A stretch of 64,000 nucleotides of DNA from Ascaphus truei (Eukaryota; Chordata; Amphibia; Anura; Ascaphidae). Location: the NCBI GenBank assembly GCA_036426205.1, contig WSYH01000105.1, forward strand, positions 248,001-312,000, in the 5' to 3' direction. Under the pieces are notes generated by a model. The model had not been told where the DNA came from and searched no databases. It saw nothing but the letters and a program-made list of their open reading frames with translations. The position numbers and the translations under genes were made by a program. Positions 56,579 to 64,000 of the stretch are shown here, in pieces; positions within the stretch are counted from its first letter, which is position 1; the number at the start of each line of letters is the position of its first letter.

Positions 56579-56735
56579 CAAAGAAAAAATGATCGATATC
56601 AGCGCTGCTCCTTGGGATGATAGACTCACCAGTTAGGTAATAAAATCAATTTATTAAATCTACATAAAACAGATGACCTACCTGGTGAGTCTGTCATCCC
56701 AAGGAGCAGCGCTGATATCGATCATTTTTTCTTTG
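56579..56735. repeat. Near-perfect palindrome, about 54-bp arms
   Basis: CAAAGAAAAAATGATCG through GACTCACCAG at 56579-56632 is inverted at 56682-56735, with a single visible mismatch (GATAGACTC against GAGTCTGTC region). The 49-base loop is AT-rich. Same architecture as the palindrome at 20.6 kb, but unrelated in sequence. Confidence 0.85.
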
Positions 56736-58097
56736 TATTTTAAGTATGTTCACGTTTTAACTGTTCAGTTTAATCAGTGACTTTATGCTGCATTACATAT
56801 TTCTTCACTGAAGTCCTAATAATTTCACTTTAGTTATAAAAAAAAAAAAACCAACAATGATGCAAGATTTTATTCTAATATCAATCTACTGTAATTCAGC
56901 ATAGATTGATAGATGGGTAGGGTGTTAGATCAGATGTTTGAGACGTCGGAGCCGCCGTACGCAGCTCTGTGATGCGAACTGACTGTACTGATCTCCAGGA
57001 GGAAGTGAAAAGCCGGTTTTAGCCTCGAGGAGCGGATCACCAGAGCCAACGTTTTTTCTTTCATGTGATCTGGATTACACCGGGTCGGGGGGGAAGGGGC
57101 GGGCTACTAATGTCACGGATGAAAAGCCGAGCGTGCCGTAAAGCAATTGCGCCCCCCTGTGTTACACGATCTTCACTCATATGCCCCTTGTTCAATGTGT
57201 GGCAAAGCCGCTTTCTCGTGCCGGAGAACAGATGAGCTCTGTTTAAAGTAATCCAACTCAAATCTTCTCCAGCACGGGCAAGACGGCTTCACAGCCTATT
57301 GACCAAGACCTAATATATCTAGGACCTGTCAGAAGAAGTAAATATCTGGTGTCTCAATCCACACTATCATTTCGTCTGGAGTCATATTTTTATTGATCAA
57401 AAACACATTGAGATTTTTTCTATATGATGGATTGTGTGATTGTGTGATTGTGCGAGCTGGCCACCATTTGCCCTTTCTGCCTGCCTGAAAAGATTTAATT
57501 GCAGCGTAGGTTTTTTGCCACCTTGATGTGCGACGGTGGTGATGTGTCCTTCTTACGTTACGGTTTAGCATCGATAACCTTTCTTCTTTGCTGGCACTAT
57601 TGTCTGCGGATCACTGCACTGCTATATTTAGAAAGGTCTCCGTTCTACTTGGCTTGTTTCATCAGCCAACAGCAACACAGGTGTTGCTTTTTAAGGAGAG
57701 AAATAGTGTTGATTCCTTGGAATGTCTTTTTGGGGAGCGTAGCCCGGATTCACTTTGTCACATTTTGCACACCCTTCTGAACAAGTTAAGTTATAGAAAT
57801 GTAGAAAGGGGGGTTGCACTGGGAAAACATTACGTATCCATGATTGCAGCTGCTGCAATCCTGCGATTTGAATTATTTGAACCAGTGGTCTTAGCACAAG
57901 AATAATTTTGAGCATATTTCATTTCCTTGGCCACAGTGTTTTTTAAATATGACCATCAGCAACATCGATCCTGTTGAGGCAATGAGTAAGAGAGCATCAT
58001 TATTTAATGCGCTAATCATATTACTCATTGGTATGTTGGCATTTGTGTTCCAAGCAGCCCACCAAACGTAAGTCATGGACACTTTGAAAAAACAATG

Positions 58098-58101
<4 letters not shown>
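56736..58101. other. No gene seen
   Basis: Unassigned. Frames of 93-105 codons at 57499-57905 lack motifs, codon bias or neighbours that would support them. Confidence 0.3.

Positions 58102-58168
<67 letters not shown>
58102..58168. repeat. (CA)n microsatellite
   Basis: About 33 CA units without interruption. Confidence 0.95.
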
Positions 58169-58172
<4 letters not shown>

Positions 58173-59140
58173 TCTATTTTAGCATATGTCACCCGTAACC
58201 TTCTCCAATGTGTGTGCATATATAAAACAATAACATTTATGTTGTGATCTCATGCAACAGAAGGTAAATGACAAGCCCTGGTGAAATGCATCCTGCAGTC
58301 TAAAAACATGCAACAACTCCCATGGGAGGATATTAAATGCACTGCATTCAGACTGCCAGCACCTCATAAATGGCACCTGTTCAATGGCTTCTAGTCTAAA
58401 GCGTTGAGCGTGGCACAATGTGCCATGCTTACTCAGTGTTAAATACTGTGCCACAGGGCAGTATTAGTAGTGCTTCATTGTCACAAATTATAGCCAAACT
58501 CTGCAAAAATAGGAGCTGCAATCCAGTGCAAGCACTCAGCCATGTAACCTCGCAATCGTTTTTATAGATTGTGTTTTCTGTACGTTTGTTTCAACCCATT
58601 TGGTGGACAACTTAACATCTTTTCAACTTTAGGCTTAAAATAATAAATACCAACAGAAATGTAATGTGATTTAGGTAAAGCTGGCAAAATAATAATAATT
58701 CTGTGTGTCGCAGTTCTAAACTATTGTTACATAATTCACGCTATTGTTTTATCTTGGATCTCCCAAGGACCTAAGTGATCATGACCGTCAATTAATGGAG
58801 GCAATTTAGAAATAAAAATAAAGAATTCACTTCTTAAATCAAATATCCTTAACTCCTTCGCCTCTTTAACCATTTGAGTGCGCCCTCTGGCATTCGCTTC
58901 TCCTAAGTGATCACATGACCGCTCGGTCACTGATGACTGAAGGGGAGGAGTCCTCTTCCTTCCATTCCTTATTGATCGCGTTCTGGGCTCCGCGGGAGAT
59001 TTTTATTTTTTACAGTGAAACCCATGTTCGGTGCATTTCATGATAGACCCTAGTTTGACAAGTGGATCGCAAAAGTCCAAAGGAAAAGGGTGCCCTGCAG
59101 AGGTTGCAATCCAGCCATGAGATTTGTGGAGACTCTGAGT
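58169..59140. other. No gene seen
   Basis: AT-rich unassigned sequence. Confidence 0.3.
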
Positions 59141-59445
59141 AAGGCGCGTTTATAGTGGTAGAGACGGCACGCAAACAACAAACCTCTTCTCTAGGAGGTC
59201 GCCCATTGAGCGGGTGACCGATGAAGTGCGATTGCGCACGCTATTCTTAGGAAGACGAACCATTTTGTGTTTGTCGCGCGATGGCCGGGTCACGTGAGCG
59301 GTTCAGCCAATGAGGGCGAACCGCTCACGGGATGTCACGGCCATGCCTTCCCGTCGCCTCGGACCTCAAGCAGGTTTCGAGCGAGTGACAGTCGCCCGTG
59401 ACGTCATGCGCTCCTTCGCGCGCGTGGCCACTTTAAACTATAAGT
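59141..59445. mobile_element. GC-rich MITE (TAAGGCGCGTTTATAGTG family)
   Basis: Begins TAAGGCGCGTTTATAGTGG and ends near GGCCACTTTAAACTATAAG, matching the end type CACTATAAGCGCGCCTTA of the 51.8-52.1 kb element. Inside is the perfect hairpin GTGAGCGGTTC...GAACCGCTCAC around AGCCAATGAGGGC. Confidence 0.6.
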
Positions 59446-59453
59446 CACTGACT

Positions 59454-59520
59454 GAGCCACCCAGGCTTTAAACCTGACTTGTTGGGTGGGTCTTGAGGAC
59501 TGGAGTTAATAACCCCTGCT
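59454..59520. mobile_element. Half copy of the palindromic hAT-like MITE
   Basis: ACTGAGCCACCCAGGC followed by TCTTGAGGACTGGAGTTAATAACCCCTG is the right half of the family seen at 6581 and 26208. The left half is missing. Confidence 0.55.
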
Positions 59521-59561
59521 TGAAGAAATACAGGGACATACAGTATAGTATTCCTTTAAAG

Positions 59562-59986
59562 CAGGGGTGGGGAATCTTTTTTCTGGCAAGGGCCATTTGG
59601 ATATTTATAACATCGTTCGCGGGCCATACAGACACAGACACAGACACAGACAGGCGCACAGGCAGGCACACAGCAGGCATGCAGGCACACAGATCTCCCC
59701 CCCCCCCCCCCCCCACCTCTGGTAGTTGCTGCTGCTGGGGGGATCGTGTAGGGCGGCTGCGGGGGGAGTGCAGGGGGAAGTACGGTGGCTGCTGGGGCTA
59801 GTACAGTGGCTGCTGGGGATCGTGTAGGGCTGCCGGCGCCTCACACCACCTCCTTCCGATCGGGCGCACGGGGGCCATTTTTTTAAAAATTGCGTGACCC
59901 CGGTTATAGCAGTTGCCTTAGCAGGGCCAGACTAAATGATTTCGTTGGCCTTATACGGCCCTCGGGCCTGACGTTCCCCAACCCTG
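59562..59986. mobile_element. hAT-like element, 425 bp, TSD CTTTAAAG
   Basis: Ends CAGGGGTGGGGAA and TTCCCCAACCCTG with identical octamers CTTTAAAG at 59554-59561 and 59987-59994. Next to the ends lie GGCAAGGGCCATTTGGAT and GGCCTTATACGGCCC. The interior holds a (CAGACA)n-derived stretch, poly-C and GGTGGCTGCTGGGG repeats. No coding capacity. Confidence 0.9.
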
Positions 59987-60530
59987 CTTTAAAGGTATAA
60001 CCGAAAGCCCAATATGGCTTAGCACTCAGCAGGAGTACTATTTTCTGTTGTTTTCTACTATTCAATAGCAAATATGTTATATTTGTATGTACAAGTTACT
60101 GGAAAAACGGTATGCATCGTTATGTTCGATCACCCGTTTTAGCAGCAAATATCCAGTCATTTAACCAATAACACACAAGCAGTATTTTTTTGACATCGTA
60201 GCCTGGCTCACCTTTTGCTGTATACTCCCTGCTGTGAAGCGGCAAATAACAGCATAAAGCGGTGACTGCAGGAAGCCACTGGCAAGAACAGAGATCAGTT
60301 TCAAATAACCATACATTGGTCCTATCACAGAGCAGTGTTAGGTGCCTGCCTATTCTGGCCTGTGAACCCACGTAATAACCAGCATGGCTGTCCAGCCTCA
60401 CAATCCGTAGCAGATTTCCTATTGGGCCTGATTGGCTCGGGCCGGTGGTGGCAAAATTTCCCTCTCCCCCTCCCTCCCAACCCATATACAAAGAATGTTT
60501 GTCCGCGACCAAAATGCCACCGGGACACTT
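59987..60530. other. No gene seen
   Basis: Unassigned; the open frames at 60120-60512 and nearby show no motif. Confidence 0.3.
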
Positions 60531-60790
60531 GGTCGCAGGTTAGCTCGCTGGTGGACAAGCCAGGTCTGCCGCGCCCGACCGCTCCGAGAAGCCAGGTCTG
60601 ATAAGTGCATTTTTAAATGCCCTGCGCGGGATATTTAAAGATGGCGCCTCGGTGCAGCAGGTCTAGGCAGTGTAGCAGTCCCACGCGGGACCTTTAAACC
60701 TGCACTTATCAGACCTGGCTTGTGGGGGCGAACGGTCGGGTGCGGGGCAGATATCGCGGCAAAGTTTCCCGGCGGGCCAAATGGCTGCGC
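60531..60790. repeat. Hairpin element related to the 18.5-kb array
   Basis: GCCAGGTCTGATAAGTGCA (60592) is inverted as TGCACTTATCAGACCTGGC (60701), enclosing TTTAAATGCCC and GGGACCTTTAAA halves. The left arm continues as GACAAGCCAGGTCTGCCGC, which is the seed of the 35-bp unit amplified at 18499-18718. Confidence 0.65.
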
Positions 60791-62392
60791 CCAAATGTCC
60801 TAGACCATATGCAGATATCCTCACCTCCGTGCCGCACTCCTTCAAGCGTTGCGGCGTCAAATGACGCAGTGACGTGTTGCCATGGAAACGCGGCGTCACG
60901 TGATGTCACAATGTCATTTGAAGCCGTGACACTGAAGGACGACAGCATCAAGGAGGAGGCGGCCCCAAGGTAAGTGCATATGGGCGGCAGATATTTAAAT
61001 TCGCCACTCCTCACATTAGTGTCCTCTCTGTCTTGTCTTAGAACTAGGATACCACCTGGGAACAAAGACTCAATCCGTCTTATTTATCAGAATGTTGCTA
61101 ACCTTAATTCAAGCACATTACATTTGATTGTTATGTGCAATAAGTCAGCTTAGCCGAGTGTGAATCTCTGAACGACAGACCTGACTCTTCTCCAAAGCTC
61201 GTATGCAGTGAGTGACATTTACAGTAAGGATACTGTAGTGTTTGTTATCCAGTAAAAGGTTTCACAGCCAGCAAAGAATCAAACCAACCTGAGGCAGCCC
61301 AAACCTTGTCTGGCAGCCCTCGCCTATCTCACATTATCAAACCCTATTCGTACTTAGTAGATGATAAAAAGACATCACACAACTGGGAAAAAGCTGTGTT
61401 CACAGGCAGACATTTACCTCCAGCTAAGGCAGCAAATTGATACCTCACTGATTGTGCTGCGCACATTCCTAAGAGATGTGAGGTGTTAATTAAGCATTTA
61501 ATTTGTCTTCATATCTCCTATACTCCTTCTGTCAGTCGCTTCTATAGACTGCACTACCAATTCCTATGGGTGATGCTACTACAAGGTAGTGCAGGCATCT
61601 GGCAATGAACAGGTGAAGACAAATATGTTTATTTGAACGCATCACTTTCAGTGCAAGGAAAGTCCTTTGTTTGAGCTGTGATTTTCCATGTGCGAGAGCT
61701 ACATTGATGGAAGGAATACAGAGAAAAGGCTAAACACGGATTCACCAAATCTACAGTATATGGAGCTCCTATTGGGAGCTTTAAAGCACAATGTAATATT
61801 GCATGATGTTATATATTAAGCTATGTGATTTTACCTTGCTAAAATAACACTCAGCTTTAAGTTAACACAATTCTGATGAAAGCTGTTCTCTTTGGGTAAT
61901 AAATGAGTTGATTGAAATTCTCTTATAAATAATAAAAATAAAACATCTGTAGTGTGTAATCTGACATTTTCTTATACATTATATTTGTATGAAACCAATA
62001 TGGAAGTACAGTACTCATTTACTCTACAACCAAGATAAGTTTTGATGCATATTAAATTAACAGCCCCATGTAGTGGGCCACAAAGTATAACATGTAAACC
62101 ACTTGCTAGTGTAATTGGTTTCCTTGGGAAAGTTTATTTTTTTTCATTTGCATCCTGTGAATAGCGAATGTTTTCCTATTGCACAGGCCTGACTTCATGC
62201 TTATCGGCCAGTTGATTGAGTAATTACATTGAGTACATTCTAGTAATTACAAACATTGCTATCACCATAACAGATTAGATGAACATTATACAAATCCTCC
62301 AAAGCGTTTGTTTACCAGGGAAACATTACACGTTAAGAAAATGATTTCTTTATACTGCTACTTGTCTTATTCCCCCCCCCCCCTGTTTAAGG
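60791..62392. other. No gene seen
   Basis: GC-rich up to about 60975, with GATGTCACAATGTCA- and GACGCAGTGACG-like words, then a long AT-rich stretch without repeats that I recognise. Could include unique intergenic or intronic DNA. Confidence 0.35.
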
Positions 62393-62662
62393 CAGGGGTG
62401 CGCAAACTGGGGGGCGCAAGATTTTTCAGGGGGGGTGCGGCGGTTGCAGAGGCCCTGCGCTCATGCCTAAGGCATTTAAATGAAATGCAGAGGGATCGCA
62501 TGAGACCTCTGTAACTTCACTTACCTTGTGTCCGGCGACGTGTCGCCATGGCAACTTGACGCCGCGGGGGTCACGTGACCTCGCGGCATCACTTGACGCC
62601 GGAGACATGGTAAGAGGGGGGCAGTGCAGACGGGGCCGCGGGGGGGAGTTTGTGCACCCCTG
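62393..62662. mobile_element. hAT-like MITE, 270 bp, TSD GTTTAAGG
   Basis: Ends CAGGGGTGCGCAAACTG and GTTTGTGCACCCCTG with identical octamers GTTTAAGG at 62385-62392 and 62663-62670. Interior shares GGCGACGTGTCGCCATGG with the older copy at 2375-2601 in inverse orientation. Confidence 0.9.
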
Positions 62663-62670
62663 GTTTAAGG

Positions 62671-63939
62671 CACCAATCATTCTACTGAACACGCTTCTGT
62701 CATTAGTTTCCTTTAGTACGAGTAGGGACAGCCTCTTTTAACACTAGGACAAACCTCTGTGCCAAGGAGAACCATCTTTTTAGCATCTGATTGGGGATTT
62801 TTAAAGAATCTGTGGGTTTTCCAGGCAGCAGGAACTTATTCTTGAGATTTCTTTGAGACAGTCTCAACTTTTATTGTTTTGTAAGCGTTGTTGTTGGTGG
62901 TTGGATTAATTATTCAACTTCAAGCATCTGTATGATCAGTTGTATTTCATTGTAAATTGTTATTGCACATTGTATTTACTTTTTTCTGTCACTGGGTGTC
63001 ATTAATTAACACTACATGTATGTAGAGCTCCCATCTGTGCGTTTCTTTTGTAGCCTCTTTTAAAACTAGTTTTAGAGTGCTGGTGTGGGTTAAAGCAGCA
63101 GGTTTCATTTATTTATTTATTTTATTACATGATTGAAGTAGGGGGGCACCAGAGCGAAATCCCATTCATTTCAGCTCCAGGAACCCCCTGCTTCCAGAGA
63201 TACAGACCTCCATACCGGTGCAGTACCAGAACTTATCACCGGGATCAAGGCACCAGACAGGACAAAATAGTATTTATTCTAGTCGGAACCAGCAGGCACA
63301 GCACAAAATCACCACCAGAGCTTACATTCACCAATACAGGGGAAATACGAGCTACCTAGGTGCCAGGCACTACTTCCCAGGCTTACCCGGGTTCCACTTC
63401 CACTCCTGTGGGGACAGAGATTTTCCGTACCTCGCTGGTGCTATTTGCTGCAGAGCACTTTCAAATCTCCCGCTGAAAGTCCTGCTCTCTGCTTCTCCGG
63501 CTATGCTACAGTCCCATAGTGCAAAAGAGCTTTCAAATCTCCCGCTTGGATAGTCACCCAGTCTCGTTTTCAGCTATCTCCAGCACATCCTCGGAGCACA
63601 CCGCTTAGCACACCTCCACATCAGGATCCAAATTAACTCTGGGGCGCTGATCGGACTTTCTGTTGTCTATCTTCCCCTCTGCCACAGGAAAGCATGGTAG
63701 AGGGGCTGGCGACCAATCAGAGTGTGAATTCAGCTCACGGACCAATCGGGAAGCGAGGGCTCGCCTCCATGGACCAATCGGGGTTGGGGTGGGTTTTGAG
63801 AGAGTTAAAGGGCTGTGGAGGGAAATCCAAACTGGCCAATGGGAGCAGCCCATTGTCTCGGCAACAGATTCCCCCGACCAACAAGATATCTCCCGCTGGG
63901 CTGGCGCTCTGGCTGGGGAGGCAGCAAATTGCTCTGGTC
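62671..63939. other. No gene seen
   Basis: Unassigned. Two copies of TTTCAAATCTCCCGCT occur about 80 bases apart near 63459 and 63531, and three GGACCAATCGG-like words near 63740-63780. Open frames of 76-118 codons have no recognised motif. Confidence 0.3.
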
Positions 63940-64000
63940 TAAGGCTAGGTCCCCGGTACATGCTGCAGCACGTGCTATGGCGTGCGCTGCAGGAACAAGA
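63940..64000. mobile_element. GC-rich TAAGGC MITE, left end at window edge
   Basis: TAAGGCTAGGTCCCCGGTAC matches the ends of the 22397 and 53793 elements. The rest lies outside the window. Confidence 0.5.

Noticed and set aside
57499..57905. Two overlapping frames of 93 and 105 codons
   Set aside because: Unlike composition in the two phases and no family resemblance; consistent with chance open frames.

Overview
This window looks like non-coding nuclear DNA from a large vertebrate genome, most likely an amphibian and probably a frog. The reasons are the dense mixture of Penelope-like elements (PLEs), hAT-like and GC-rich MITEs, CR1/L2- and L1-type LINE pieces, several solo LTRs, long CA/GT and G-rich simple repeats, and the absence of compact genes. 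The species cannot be named from the sequence. I found no host protein-coding exon, tRNA or rRNA that I can defend. Almost every long open frame is either a retroelement relic or lies across a minisatellite.

Layout. 1-7.5 kb: a LINE 3' piece, a hAT-like MITE, a 31-bp array, an L1 3' end and facing GT/CA tracts. 7.5-8.2 kb: a solo LTR with a perfect 5-bp target-site duplication (TSD). 8.8-12.2 kb: a 3,360-bp hAT-like transposon with perfect 15-bp inverted ends and an 8-bp TSD, lying inside a PLE ribozyme-like motif. 12.4-13.2 kb: a foldback with hammerhead-like sequence. 14-26 kb: GC-rich MITEs whose interiors have repeatedly expanded into minisatellites, an LTR-like block and a near-perfect palindrome. 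27-35.6 kb: a truncated PLE copy lacking its nuclease region, a second PLE relic, a CR1-type endonuclease relic and a nearly full-length but frameshifted PLE with an intact YIDD reverse-transcriptase motif. 35.6-39.9 kb: an LTR-type element whose primer-binding region is split by a second solo LTR and whose only recognisable ORF is a coiled-coil protein with eight 14-residue repeats, broken by three stops and a frameshift. 39.9-42 kb: another PLE with a GIY-YIG nuclease, split by a third solo LTR. 42-64 kb: more PLE relics (one RT with YIAN in place of YIDD), foldbacks, MITEs and unassigned sequence.

The parts do not form a working pathway; they form a nested record of insertions. The signals most worth following are the hammerhead-like motifs at PLE 3' ends (best copy near 27.3 kb, with an 8-bp perfect stem I), the coiled-coil repeat ORF behind the LTR near 36 kb, and the nested insertions whose order can be read from their TSDs.
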